The notes: generated from the sequence alone by a model not told the origin. A stretch of DNA of 64,000 nucleotides from Straminergon stramineum (GCA_963920665.1 OY987269.1:7318501-7382500), one strand, 5' to 3'; counted from the stretch's first letter, positions 1 through 12,740 are shown. Made by a program: numbers and translations.

Positions 1-367
1 AATGGTGTCAAACTCTACAAAGCATAATCATTTCAAGTTGTAAATGTAAGTATATAGTAGAGAGCTCATTTTTTTGACCTAAAATGATAAGATGTCTACA
101 ATATAGCTATATTTATGTTCTAGAATGAATTCCTGACCTAGAAAGGGATTCCATTGGGTACATGAATGGCATTGGGTGCTCTTACCTTATCTTTAGCATC
201 CAATTCACAGACTCAAATTCATTACCTTTCATCAAATTTGAAGTAAGTTACAAAATAATATCAGTGATTGCCATCCTCACTTTCTATCTTCCAAAAATTT
301 ATAGGAAAAGTCAAGTGTCCACGTTAGTTTCCTCCAAAAAAACAAAAGTCAAGTCATTCTTACTATC

Positions 368-940
368 TTAACCCCCAAAGGACCAAATGTCCGTTTAGCG
401 TACGCAAGAAATCTCGGGTAGGCTCCTACAAAGTCATTTTCAGTTGGATGTTCATGAAATTTAATCATAATGTGTAACTATGTATCTCCTTCCTGAAAAT
501 CTAATTTTTTTTCCGATCAGGTGCTCGGATCGAAAGTTATGCTGCCCTGAACTTTGTGGGCAGCATAGGCAAAACTCTTCCTATGATTTTGAAATTTGGC
601 GGGTGCGTAGCTTACATGATACAAGATGCAAATGTCAAAAAAATACCCCTATCCAGTGTAAGAATCTCATTCTAGGAGTTAAAGTTTGCAGGCCATGTTG
701 GACAAGGTTGGAAAAAAACTTTTTCACCTAACTTTGAACGTTATAATCTTTCAATCCGTGAGGTCAAAGTTTCTAAATTTTTTTCCACATGTTCCCAAGG
801 AAGTCTAGTTCAAATTTGTACGGTTGAATTTTGATAAAAAAAAACTTTTTTTTTCCATTTTTTTCTTGCTGCCCTAAAAAGTGACAGATTTTGACAATTT
901 CTGCCCAAAATGTACCTCGGTCCTTTCCTTTAGGGGTTCA
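368..940. mobile_element. TTAA-ended non-autonomous element, 573 bp
   Basis: The left end reads TTAACCCCCAAAGGACC. The right end, read on the minus strand, is TGAACCCCTAAAGGAAAGG, so the outer ends match as inverted repeats, with the right TTAA decayed to TTCA. The interior (runs of T, then CTGCCCTAAAAAGTG) resembles sequence near 39.12-39.30 kb, inside another TTAA-ended element. No ORF for a transposase is present, so mobility would depend on a source element elsewhere. Confidence 0.5.
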
Positions 941-2626
941 GTAATTTATTCATTGTGTGTTTGCCGATCCAGCCACTCATCTGGCATCCCCTTTGAAATA
1001 AAACTGATGTAGTGTCACCAACGGACAAATAAAAATCAAGCCATCTTTTATGGAAAATCCAACTGGATATTTTCGGATAACTGAATAAGAGTCCATTAAT
1101 ATATTCAACCTGCCTGGGCTTTTCAGGGTCATTTCATGCAGGGCTAACTTAGATCTTCAGGACTCAAGTTCTCCATATTTTTTTTTTATCTTTAGTAAAC
1201 TTGCCAATCACCACACAGACAAAATTGAAATCCTTCTCCACATAAATATAGAGACTTGGATGTTTTGAAATTTGGCATAATCATTAAATGTCACGTTAAG
1301 ATTCACCTTCAAAAAATGAAAAAAGATTTCTTCCTACAAATTTTATTGCAATTTAAAGGCAATGAAGCTAAAATTTAGTTTAAAATTCCTTGCAACCCTT
1401 CACTGCCCAATGTGCGGTTATTTTTCTTAAATCGGAGTTTATTCTAGAAAATGGACCTTTTTTTAAAAAACTGGAGTTCATTCTAGAAAATGGATCAAAA
1501 CAAATGGTGGATGAAGCCGAGGGCAAGGCCTAGAGAAAAAACAAGACCATGAGTCGCTATAGATCACAAATCAGACCTAATTTACATGAATGCCCCACAA
1601 GTGGGCTTCTTCAAGTTCAAGGTGACGACAAAGTGCGGTCATTAGGCAGTGATACAAAATTTTGTTCCCTTAATAATTTAATTGGTAGTTGCATCGTGCA
1701 ATTAGTGTATGGTAAATGGCAACATTTGTTGTGTGTTTTTTGGATGTGTGCAATAAATGGCAAGTTTACTCTAAGAGAAATCACTATAGTATTATTGAAG
1801 AAATAACTAGCTACTTCTGCAAATTGGGGGAAAAAATCACTAAGGCATACGACCCATTTCCAACCACTTAAGCAATTACACATATATGGAGTTTAGGTTT
1901 CTTGTTTGGAGAAATTTTCCCGTGTACAGATATAGAGTTTGGAAGGATTCTATAATTTTCCAAAATTTTATTTCTCAAAACATAATTATTGTGAACTTTT
2001 AGCTTAAGATTCTATTCGACCCATATTGGTCATATAGGCCTTCTTATTTCCAACCAAGAACTAGTCACAAAATTGACCAAAGGCCAGTTACAATATTGAG
2101 AGTCTTACAGCTAAAACTTCATCAGAAACTGTGCCATAGTTAATTATTGCTAATCAGTACCTGAATGGGAAGAAAAGATTCTACAAGGTGGAAATGGGGG
2201 TGCCATCGGAAAGGGATTGCCTACCATAATAATCCGGGGACAGTTATTGCTTACTGGTATTACACTACAGTAGAGAAGCGTTCACAAAATTGGCTAAAAT
2301 TTGCTCCATTGCTACAAAAAAATTTAGTAGCTAAATGTACATTAGAAAAAATCCTTGAAAAGAATAGATTTTAGCCAAGAGTGAACAACCAATACATTTT
2401 GATAGTCATTTTGCAACTTTCTCTACATTAGAATTAGCATTTATTTATTTAGTTTTGTGCTATAATATTCCAATAATCCTTTACAACTTGCAAAATCCTT
2501 ATTTTCTAATTTTTTTTATTACTACTTTGTCTCAAGGTAGCCAAAGTTGATGCATGTTTATGTTGAAGGTAGCATATTATACTAAATTCAATATCCTAGG
2601 TAGCATATTGCACTAAAATCCATAAA

Positions 2627-2950
2627 CTACACTAATGATGGTATTTAGTGTTGGCAACTCTAATTACGAAGCACGACACTAAATGTCAACAATCTTGTTA
2701 ATGTTACACACACTAAATGTCAACATAGACACTATTTGTCAACTATTGGATGTAAATTTTTTACAAAATTACATTTAGTGTTACATATTATTTCATCAAA
2801 TTTTCATGAAAAAAATATAAATATAAATATATGAATTAAAGGGTTGTGAACACAACACTAAATGCAAACCAGTTGAAATTTAAAGTAGGTTTAGTAAAAG
2901 CTCAGGTAACACTATTAGTAACTTAACACTAAATATCATTATTAGTGTAG
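2627..2950. mobile_element. MITE with 26-bp inverted ends (CTACACTAAT...)
   Basis: The left end CTACACTAATGATGGTATTT and the minus-strand right end CTACACTAATAATGATATTT pair as terminal inverted repeats over about 26 bp. The interior is AT-rich and repeats CACTAAATGTCAAC several times. No coding capacity is visible. I could not see a clear target-site duplication, so the superfamily is left open. Confidence 0.6.
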
Positions 2951-3076
2951 TTCTGGGATCACTGCAGTAGAGTCAGTGCCGCTCTAATTATAATAGAATA
3001 AAGCAGTTTCACTGCAGTCACTTCCACAGTCTGCCATGCCTTACTAATTACTATGCTACAGCAATAAGCAAAATGC

Positions 3077-3111
3077 CACGTGTACAGTCGACGTGGAATA
3101 CCACCACGTCA
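3077..3111. promoter_or_regulatory. Cluster of three ACGT-core (ABRE/G-box) motifs
   Basis: Three ACGT cores lie within 35 bp. GCCACGTGT at 3075-3083 is ACACGTGGC on the other strand, a textbook ABA-responsive element and G-box. ACGTGG follows at 3091-3096 and CCACGTCA at 3104-3111. In plants, bZIP factors of the ABF/AREB type bind such cores, and closely spaced copies give ABA and drought response. The cluster lies about 0.85 kb upstream of the small gene at 3965, at the start of the GC-rich zone; control of that gene is inferred. Confidence 0.55.
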
Positions 3112-3964
3112 GATCCCCCCAGTTGTCTCGTAGAGGCCCATAACCTCGGTTGTCTTCTTCCTTCACTTCGTCACGCGTCACCTGCTCCGCAATCTCCGTT
3201 CAACTTCGTCTACACACCCTCACTTCCCCTACAGCTCTACAGTAAAAGGTACCTTCCCAGATGGCACCCCGCTACCTTAACCCGAGTTTACTGTCCGTTC
3301 TCTCTTTCCTCGTAACGATCAACTGGGAGAAACAACTGAAACCGTGTTGAAAATGGTGTACTGTAGCATCACAACACGTCGAGGGTTCGGTTCTTAAAAG
3401 GCGGGAGAGGCGGGTTGCTAATGTGCATTATGCGGTAGTTTGTTGTTGTAATTTGGCGACGCGGATCGGAACTGTGAAGGTGGAAATTTGCTTAGGATCG
3501 TGGTTTGCGCTTCGCTCTGCATTAAGAAGGTTTGCACCGAACTTTCGTTTGATTTTGGGTTTTTTTCTAAGGCGTTGTTGAGCAGACTGTTGTGGTTCCG
3601 TTCTGGCGCTTCCTTGATTTGTATGTTTACGTTGCTTTATCCTTGTCTATTCTTGTTTGCAGTAGTTTAGCAGAGTTTGATTTAGGAGTGGATTCGTTGA
3701 GTAGAGCTGTCTTCTGTTATTGGGTGTCTTTTAGTTTCTGGTTGGTTGGTGAGGGGAAGCGGATCCGAGGAGGTTTTTTTTTGTGGGTACGAAGGTGTTT
3801 GTGAAGGTGTTCTTTGTTTTTGTCGACTTTTGTGTCCTAAGGATCAAGATTGTTTTGTGCGCAGGATTCATTTTGTCGACGTTTTGCGCTCGGTCAGCCT
3901 TTTGCTTCGCTCTTGGCGTTCTCCGTCAATCTCGAGGTGCTTTTGGGTTCTACACTCAGCGGAG

Positions 3965-4213
3965 ATGGCATTGTACGAGAGGCAGGATTCAAACGGCTTT
4001 GGTTGGGCAGACGAGTATGACAGGAACTTCGATGACGACGTGAAAGGGACGCAGGGAGGGCGGAAGAGTAGTAAGATGGCGAAGGTGAAGAACGCAGCTA
4101 CTCACAGTGTGGAGAAGACGAAGGATGCTGCAGCAGTTAGTGCACAGAAAGTGAAGTCAGGCACTTCGTCCAGCCTACGTTGGATCAAGGAGAAGGTTCA
4201 CCGAAAGAATTGA
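3965..4213 (+). CDS. Small Ala/Lys-rich basic protein, 82 aa
   Basis: The ORF starts at the ATG at 3965 and ends with TGA at 4211-4213. The first part is acidic and polar (DEYDRNFDDDVKG). From about residue 37 it is a helix-forming stretch rich in Ala, Lys, Thr and Ser with VEKTKDAA and AQKVKSGTSSSLRWIKEK, ending in a basic tail. No signal peptide or membrane segment is present. The Lys/Ala heptad-like pattern resembles LEA-type or small stress-related plant proteins, but I do not recognise a named family. The frame stays open upstream to 3746, but TACACTCAG just before CGGAGATG looks like a splice acceptor, so a 5' leader intron is likely. The upstream ABRE cluster fits a stress-regulated gene. 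The function is unknown. Confidence 0.6.
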   Translation: MALYERQDSNGFGWADEYDRNFDDDVKGTQGGRKSSKMAKVKNAATHSVEKTKDAAAVSAQKVKSGTSSSLRWIKEKVHRKN

Positions 4214-5090
4214 GTCTCGTATGCCACTTGTATCGTGTTTTGAGGCTAATTATTCTTTCAGCTCCAGAGATATTCGGGTGGATGTTTTTACATCAAATCA
4301 GTTTTTCATTGTTGATCATATATCGGCAATCGTGGAGGGCGGAGTGTGTTTCATGTAGTTTTCTGCAACTAGAACATTTTTCTTGATTGCTGAGCTCCTC
4401 TGTTTTCGCAGAGAGAAAAAATGCAATCAGATTTTGAAAGAGATTATTGCACTATTGGAAGGCTTCACATCAGAGACTTCATAGACATTGTGAGAACTAT
4501 CATTTAGCCATCCAACCCATTCCATTGGACATGGTTTATGGTCGTTTATTTAAAAATAACGATGATTCATTTGTAATCAGGATACTGATGCAATCAGAAG
4601 GGGTTTGCATTATCCCTGTGTCGATCTTTACTTCGGCTAGTTTATCTGTAAGAGTAGATCCTCTCTTTTTGAATGGATATTCTCTTATACAGTATGTCTG
4701 TTCTAAGATTTTGACCATGTATAGGTTTCATTCCGAGATGATAGAATTGGAGAATCTGTTACTATCTAATTGCGGAATTGGATTAATTTTTATTGTGTGT
4801 ACGCTGTTGAAATTGTGAGAATTTGCAGGAAATAGCGCATCTGCATCCATAGGAATGATTTGTCTTGAGCTTGTGTCTTGGTCGACTATCGTTTATGCTT
4901 ATCAAATTCATTGGCCTTTGGATTTTGGGACTCTTTTCAGGGTTGACAGTGAAATGTAGATGAATTGTTGTTGTATTTCTCTCCAAGATTTTTCATCTTT
5001 CACCCCAACTCTATAAAAGTTTATCATATCCATGTGTGTGCCGTCTTTGTGAATTGAAGCATGAATAATTCAAGGAGTTACACCATACCG
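4214..5090. other. 3' flank of small gene, no further gene
   Basis: GC content falls back along this stretch, which probably includes the 3' UTR of the small gene. Short ORFs on both strands show no domain or repeat. I see no RNA gene or mobile element in it. Confidence 0.5.
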
Positions 5091-7571
5091 TAGGGCCGGT
5101 TTATACTTGGGGCCGGATTGAAGGCCGGCCGGAACTCTCCAAGTTTGAGCCAATAGGGTCTCTCAATTTCTCCAAATCTGGCCCAAGAGCTTTATACTTG
5201 GGGTTGGCCGGAACTACAACTCATCCTACGTGTCACCTTAGGTGGCATGGTTTTGGCGCCAAACCATTTGGCCCCAAGGGAGCAATCGGGACGAGGTTTT
5301 GGGTGGTCCAAACTCCCATCTAGGGTCGGATTGGGGCCAGATTGGACTCTTCCGTTGGATTGTACAAATCTCCACCGTCTATCAATGCAAAGTCTTTTAT
5401 TTTATTTTTTGATACATGTTTATTACATGTGAGGTTAAGAAACTTCCTCCCATCCATTTGTGCTGTTGGATTTTGGGGATCATTGAGGTTGAGTGGAAGA
5501 AGCTTGCCAGTTATTAGCTTAATGTTCACGTAATGTTTATTTTCATATATACTTATTGTTATGTTCAATTGTTATGCTAACATGAGATGTTTACTTGGTC
5601 TGATTGACATGTCTATTGATTTGTGATTGACATGCGATGCTCTAATTTAAATTATTATTTTTTATAAAATTAATTAAAAATAAAATTTATGATCATAAAT
5701 CATAAATCACATTTTTAGAAATTATTATTATTATTATGAAAACTTGATATAATAACCTAATAGTTCTACCATATATTTTATTTATTGGTATATTAACCCT
5801 TAGAAGGACCAATATGTGTTTTTTGGCAACATAGAAATTTTGGGCAAATACATGTGAGTGAAGATTTGCATATTTTAGGCTGAAATTCATATAGAAGGTG
5901 GGGACAAGGAATATCTTCTATATGCACACATGACATTTGGAAATATGAGTCAAAAGTTATGGCTTAATATGTTACTTTTTTTCGTAAATGGGCAATGTGG
6001 GTAGATTAAAAAAATCACTTTTTTCATAAACAAAAATTTGAAATTGGTTATCTATAGTAATATACATGTAGAAAGTCTTAAAATCATTCCATTTTGATCA
6101 ATGAGTCAATAGTTTCAAGGAATTTTAGATTGCCGGCAGTTTTGGATTCTCTACTCTAAAATAAACTTTGAAGTCTTGTATTTTATTCAATTTTCAAGAT
6201 TTTTTGAAGAAAATGTAATTGGAGGATGTTAGATTATTTCTTACAACATTTCAACCATTGGGATTGGCATTTTTCAATTCCATAATTAAATTCTTAACAA
6301 TTGAGTGTTTTGAATCACTCTCCATTTTTTTCTAATTACAATTTTTTTCGTACATATTGTTCAATTCCAAATAATCTGAAATTTTTCAAGCATGTACCCA
6401 ATTAGCCTTGAATAATGAATCCAAAGAAGCACCACCATTTTGGACACTTTTTCATACAGATGTGATCTTGTGAAGTGCAACTGCATAATTTTTTGCTAGG
6501 CCAATAATAGGATTTTTGTCACTTCAAATGCTAATATCTTGCAATCTACGTGATGAAAATTTATGAAGTTTTTTCCACATCTTCTCAAACTAGAGTACTA
6601 CAAGATCCTATGCTTATATGTGTGCAAAAATTTGGTGCTTGTCCTAGAAATGGTAGTTTTGGAGTGTTTTTGATGAAACTATAGTCATAGTTCTTCAGGG
6701 ATTGAAGACCTTTTAGATTACCAAAGCAAATTTTAACTCCTTGGTTGACTAGCTTTTATAGTCAATTTAGCTCCTCAATTAATTTTTTCAATTCAATTGC
6801 CAATTCTAATGATAGATACTTGAAAAAAGAATACAATTAAGAAAGATTACAGTACTAGAACTAACATGTATGGTAAAATGTGATTTACATTTATCATTGA
6901 ATTCATTCAAGTTCTCATAATAAAAAATTTCATACCTTGTCAAAAATAAAATTGAAAATATAGATTTAAAAAAGAGATAGAAAAGAGATGTTTTCTAGAA
7001 TTTTGTACTTAGTTGTATGATTACTTTCAAACCCCTATAGTGACAAGACAAAAATTATTTATTTATTGAAATTCTTGAAATCATCATGAAAATAAATGAC
7101 AACCACTCTAGGGCTTCAACTTTAGTTCCAACATCAACTCTAGTTTGAACATCAAGTGAAACAAAAAGGTTCAAAAGAAGTAAAATAAACTCCTTTTTTC
7201 CAGATAGAAATAATAGGAAGAGAATGAAAAAAGTTAAAGAAAAGTGGAAATTCATGTTGTTTTTTAATTTTTAAAATTAAATAACTAGGAAGAGAAAGGA
7301 AATAAATAAATAAATAAAAAATAAGCATTTTTTTAAATAGAAAAGAAAAGAAGAGAAAGGTACTATAAATATGTATTTTTTATATTTTTTTAAATGAGCA
7401 TTGAGAAAATCCAAGAGCAAATGAGTTGGAAATTGGGCCCTAAAATCCAGCCCAAAGGCTTTACATTAACTGGGGCCAGATGGAAAAACTAGGGCCGGAT
7501 TGCGGGCCGGATTGAAGGTAAATCCGGCCAACCTTCCATCCGGCCCCAAGCCTAATATAAACCGGGCCTTA
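5091..7571. mobile_element. 2.5-kb inverted-repeat element, ends GGGCCGGTTTATA
   Basis: The left end TAGGGCCGGTTTATACTTGG and the minus-strand right end AAGGCCCGGTTTATATTAGG pair as inverted repeats. The similarity continues inward as GGGGCCGGAT and further GGCCGG-rich sequence for about 50 bp. The rest is AT-rich with no transposase ORF, so it looks non-autonomous. GGGCC-type ends are common in plant PIF/Harbinger and Tourist elements, but I cannot confirm a 3-bp target duplication. The GC-rich ends stand out sharply from the surrounding AT-rich DNA. Confidence 0.6.
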
Positions 7572-10548
7572 CTAGCAACTTAGGCAGATATTAAAAAAAT
7601 GTGCATGCTTGAACATTTAAAAAAATTACACTCCCCATTTGCCTAATCAATACAAATTGATTCAATCTATATAGATCCCAAGATCTTGTATCATAGTATA
7701 CTTGTCAAATTTAGTACAAAGTAGTGTGTTGTATGCCATTGCCACAACCAAAATAAAAGTAAAAATAAATTTCTAATTTTGTAATTAGAAAAACTTTGAA
7801 ATTCAATCTCTTTTATGCATGGAAAGTTTTATTATGTACAAAAGAGTGCAAGGAATTTGCTTCATGGTGTTTTGACATATGATGTAAAAATTATGATTTT
7901 TCAAAAATAAAAGATAAGATATTTTCATATTTTAATTTTAAAATAATTCAAAAATCCATAACTTTCACATATAGGTCTAACTAACCACGAAACAAAGTCC
8001 ATGCATCCCTCTTCAAGGAGAGTTTTCCAACAACAATAAGAACACAACTAGAGGACTCACGGTTTCTTAAATCTCAACGTATCATACAAACAAAAAATTA
8101 AAAAACAAACAAACTAAGTAAATCCCAAGATCATGCATGATGGTACATTTGTTAGGTCTTCAAGGTTGACAAGCTATGCAAATTAACTTGCATATCTATC
8201 ATGATCCAAAAAGATGATTAAAAAACAAAGAATTGCTTCTATTCTTGCCAAATTATATTTTCAAACATTAAATATTTATTAGGCAATTAAATGCCAAAGC
8301 TACTAATAAGGTATAGTAACTAAACCTAAAATGAATCACTCTTTAAAATCAACCCCTATTTTTGAAAGAAAACTGAATAGGGAGGATACCCCAAATGGTG
8401 TGCATCACAAGGATAAGTGTAAAGTGGAGTTAGGGGCCATTTTGAGTAGTGTACAATTCTATTTATAGTATTGTGGAAGTGACAACCTGATGTCAATCCA
8501 AAATTCTCCCTTTTTTCTCTTTTAACTCATGCAAATTTAGATAGCATACATAGGCTCAAAAGTGGAAGGCTAATGATATAGGTATGTTGGTGATGAGAAG
8601 AGAGAAGAGAATATTATTTTTTTTCTTTTTAAAAAAAATACATTTGTGTTGTAGTGCCTCCAAGAAAAGATTCATATATTGAACTTTGGTAATTACTATT
8701 AGAATCTAAAAGTTTTCATTCACTAAAAAATAAGGAAAAAGACAAGACAATAAAGATTCTTGAATAAGAGAAGTCAAAATATGTTTCAAAGAATGACTCT
8801 TACACACTTAAAGTACCAATGTTTGACCATTGCTTACTTAAATATATGCCACAGCTACATTAAATCTTAGGAAGAAGTGTTTTTGATACTATCAGGAAGT
8901 TGATATTAACATTCACTATTACCAAAAATTTCATATTAGGTGAAGATAACTTGAGAATGCTATGCTTTACTAATGATGGGCTTTAAATTCTAAATGACAA
9001 CTTAATAATGAATCATTGATTCAAGTGCCAAAGCTTCACTTCAATTCTAAATTCAACTTGTGATGGCTTTTGAAAAAACTAACAAAAGAAATTCACTTAC
9101 AAAGTTTCAAAAGCTAATAGAAGACACTTCAAAAATTATAAATGAGAGTAGATAAAGTAATAAAAAATGAAGAGAAGAAAGATGCTACTCCTCTAAATTG
9201 TTAAGTGTAAACTATTGAAGTATCTTTGAAGGTTGGAAGCAATGAGAAAAATGGGAGGGAACAATAGAATGTCTTAAAATTTTTATATATGGAGAATGTT
9301 GTTTTGTGGCTCCACTTGGCCCCTTTTATAGTGTGCAAACTCCCCTCTTTTTGCCTTTGTAAGGTCTTACAATTTTCACCTCTACTTCTTACATCTTGAC
9401 TTGATATTAAATTGTATCCTTTTTATCTTACATCTCTTACATCCTTTGCACGCTTCTTATACATTTCACCTAATTCTTACATCTCTTGTAACTTATGCCT
9501 AAAAATCTTTTGACTTTGATTCCCTTTGTTCCTTCACTCATGTAATTCTTTCAACTCTAACATCTCTGACATCTGACATACTTCTTACCTTTCTTACAAT
9601 TCACACATTTTCCATCTACCTCTTACATATTTCATACATCCCATACTTTTCTTATACTTATATCTAAAAGATCTTTGACTTTGACTTAATCCACCTATTC
9701 CTCTAAAGTTTCTAACAATAAAGTTTTATTTTCCTACCCTACTTCTAAAGCCAAATTTATATAAAATTCTCGTATATTTAACTCCAACGCTATTATTGAT
9801 TTTGTATACTACCAACTATCTAACACCAAAATATCTAACAACCTCTAATTGTGCCCAAATTTCTCTCAAGATGTTCTAAAATAATCATAATAATAATAAA
9901 TACTTAACTAAGCACTAATAGTGAAATCTAGTGCTCACACCATACAAGTGGTCAATTTTGGGTACACTTTTTGTTGTTTCACTTCTTTTCTATGACATGT
10001 TTAGATACTACTACTATGATTTCTTCATATGCATCAATTGCATTTTGGCATCACCTACATGACACTTTTAGCACCCTATACTTTGCATCTTTGAAGATTT
10101 GTAACTAATTCACAATGCATCCAAAAATTATGGAACTACTTGAATTATGATTCTTAGTCCTTTACGAATGTGCATAAATTGTTGTTCATTTTCCATAGCA
10201 TATCGATTATGTCACAAAGCTTATTTGTATGATTTCAGGTGTAATTATCTTATGGTATTGTTGCTAGCAAGACATAGTATTGCTCTACAACTATAAAGTA
10301 CATATGTCCAAAAATACCACCAAACCTACAACTAATACTATATACAAGAGATTTGAGGTTTCTAAACAATTGATGATGACAATATTGGATACACCTAAGT
10401 AACAACTTAACCAATTTCATAAGATGAATGTTTTTTTGTAAATATATGTAAATATAAATTATTTAAATATTTAAATATTTGGCAACTATATCCTATTCCT
10501 AATCGGCCCTATTTAAAGCTCTATATTAGGTGATTGGAGTATTGCTTA
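7572..10548. other. AT-rich gene-free stretch with pyrimidine-rich tract
   Basis: No gene is supported. About 9340-9720 is a degenerate low-complexity tract in which CTTACATCTCTTACATCC-like words recur on the plus strand. The rest is AT-rich and resembles ancient decayed repeats, for example the AAAAGTTATGATTTTTCAAAATAAAAG theme near 7.88 kb that recurs near 19.5 and 19.7 kb. Confidence 0.6.
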
Positions 10549-11297
10549 CATATGGGTTATTGCAAGAAACACTTGACCTACTTTTTGTCCCCTTACTTTT
10601 AGACGGGTGTTTTTTTGCTCATAAATTTTGCATCCTTTGTCCGTGTGGTGTGAAATTTGGAAGGAAGGTACATGCAGTAGATGTAGACATTGAGTAATTT
10701 TTTCAAGCTTTTAAAAATTAGTTTACTATTTTTAAATTGCCCCTGATTGGATATTTACCTTGGCCATTTTGGAGGGGTTTGGTCCTATTTTTTACTCAAA
10801 AATGAGAATTCAAAGTCATAAATTGGACATGTTGGAGGTCTACTACCATTACAAGGAATGACAATGAGTTTTTATGAAATATCAACATGTTGGTTGCATA
10901 CATAGGGTCAAAGTGACCTTCCTTTGCACGAAGGCTATGAAGAGGGAAAAAATCTCCTACATGAATATTTTGGTGCAATGTGACTGCAATTTTCTCTAGC
11001 AAAATAGCTCTTTTTATGGAATTTTTTTTTTAAATAATAAAAAAACACATCCACAAACTCCTATTCTACTATTTTTTGCTTCTTGTGGCTTTTGTAGTAC
11101 CCTACAGTAGTTTGTAGTACTGCATAGTATAGAATTAAAGGTTTAGATCCATAGGTACTTTGAACTGATGGTTTCAATCTGTCACCACGCTACTAACACA
11201 TAATATTAATAGTTTTGCATAGTATTGTTAGTCCTATGGCTAGAAACTACATTTTCGAGCCAATAAACGTAAAGTGTTTCTTACAACCACCCATATG
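10549..11297. mobile_element. Inverted-repeat element, GGT(G)ATTGCAAGAAACACTT family, copy 1
   Basis: The ends are CATATGGGTTATTGCAAGAA on the left and, on the minus strand, CATATGGGTGGTTGTAAGAA on the right, both followed by ACACTT. Length is about 749 bp. The interior matches the copies at 16.0-17.5 kb (TTTTTGTCCCCTT and GTAGTACT words). The family has no visible transposase, and no clear target duplication is seen. Confidence 0.65.
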
Positions 11298-11874
11298 AAG
11301 AAGTGAAGGTATCTTTATACGACAAAATCTTTGGCTATATAGATTTCATGTGCAATCTTTTGAAATTATTTGGGTTATTTTTAGGAATTACCATAAACAA
11401 TGATTACAGTCAGCAAAAAACATTTTGAAAAATAAATGTTAGAATTGTTAGGAAACAAGGGTAGAGACAAATGAGCAAACATCACCTATAGCTATAAAGT
11501 TATAGGTTGTCATTTCATAATACCTAGAAGTGTTTGTGTATGAATCAATGTTTGGAATTTTTTTGAAGCTCCTCCAATTCATTTCTTCCTTTCACAAAAA
11601 TAGACTATTTTTCTTCAATGGTTACCAATTGCATCTTCTCAATTACAAAAGTACCAATTTATTTCTTGAAATATCAATTTTTCCCTAGCCAATTTCCTCC
11701 AAACTCAACATGCATTGGCTAAATTGCTAAATTCCTATAATATAAAAAACAAACAATTCCAAATTGGAAGTACTAGTTAATATTGCATCCTTGGTAGAAA
11801 TTGAATCTAGCATAGCCCTTCACCATTTGAAGGCTAAGGATCCTCCCAACTCATCCAAGATGGAGTTGAGAATA

Positions 11875-11953
11875 CACTAGTAGAAAACTTTGTTGTAGTA
11901 AACAAAAACTCGGTGACATTTTTGTTCACTGCAACACAATTTTCTTCTAGTGA
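11875..11953. mobile_element. Ultra-short CACTA-like element, 79 bp
   Basis: It starts CACTAGTAGAAAA and ends TTTTCTTCTAGTG, so its 13-bp ends are inverted repeats with one mismatch and carry the CACTA terminus of plant En/Spm elements. The sequence after the left end (CTTTGTTG, then CTCGGTGAC) parallels that at the CACTA end at 63954. The flanking triplets are ATA and AAA, so a 3-bp target duplication is imperfect. With 79 bp it can only be a deletion derivative. Confidence 0.55.
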
Positions 11954-11989
11954 AAGTAATAAAAAGTTTATGAAATCAAAGAGTTTAGG

Positions 11990-12740
11990 AATCAAAGTTT
12001 TCACCTTCTTCAAATGTTTCTTTTGTTGCCCATGTAAAATTCTACTTAGGATTGGCATGTGAATGTCAAAATTTAGTAGAATTCTTCCACAAGACAATGG
12101 CATCCACTAATATATTGTCAAAATCTTTCTTTGGTCCTTCCAAGGTTAATTCCACGACACTATCTAAATTTGTTGTTGTCATGTGATTTTGAAGCTCCTA
12201 TTTAATGATATTTTGCATAGAGAAAGTCCTTTTATAGGTTGCAATGCTCATACATTGATACTTTATAATTTCAACAAGGATTAAAAGGTTAGGATATTTC
12301 AATTGTAAAGATGAAATACATCCAAATTTTGCCTATAAATCTCCAAATTTTTTGTCTATTCACTCAATACTTCCTTGTAGCTTGAAAGCAAAAAATTCTT
12401 GGTTACAAGTTGCTATGTCTACCAAGGGAAGAAAGGTCTTTCCTCCTTGTTTTTTCTATTGCATGTATTGCTACAAAATAAATCAACTTCTATAACATCC
12501 TAAAATATTGCTAAACCAATTTGCCTATGAGGCATGTGAAGTAGGTTAAGGATTTTAAAAACATCGATGACATTATTGTCTTCAAACCTAGTCTCTAAAG
12601 TTATACAAATTGCCTCAACATAAAACTTTTGAAATGTTAGGGCAATTTCTATATGTATGATCTCTAAATCATTACAATATTGTGGAATTTGGGCTCCTTT
12701 GTTTTACTAGGGAAGCGACATAGGTAACTAAGGATCCAAA
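11990..12740 (-). pseudogene. Degenerate hAT-type transposase (ZNF862/TTF-type-like) relic
   Basis: Minus-strand translation in shifting frames gives FSMQNIIK near 12.21 kb, then DSVVELTLEGPKKDFDN near 12.1 kb. This matches the C-terminal hAT dimerisation region found in ZNF862-like and TTF-type zinc-finger proteins (pattern FSxQNxIK, then LxxLMRISxEGP, then a DF...W stretch). Further upstream, at about 12.53-12.63 kb, CITLETRFEDNNVIDVFK resembles the preceding 'RF.D...I.AF.IFD' segment. Several stops and frameshifts interrupt it, so it is dead. The N-terminal part may extend to about 13.45 kb but is too decayed to define. The family call rests on pattern recall, not on a search. Confidence 0.55.

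Larger units (their letters stand above)
1..3060. other. AT-rich gene-free stretch
   Basis: I see no supported gene here. It holds a TTAA-ended element (368-940), a 324-bp inverted-repeat element (2627-2950) and a short 36-37 bp direct repeat around 1433-1495 (GGAGTTCATTCTAGAAAATG and a near copy). The short ORFs lack recognisable domains and coding-like composition. GC content rises abruptly near 3060, where the promoter of the next gene begins. Confidence 0.7.
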
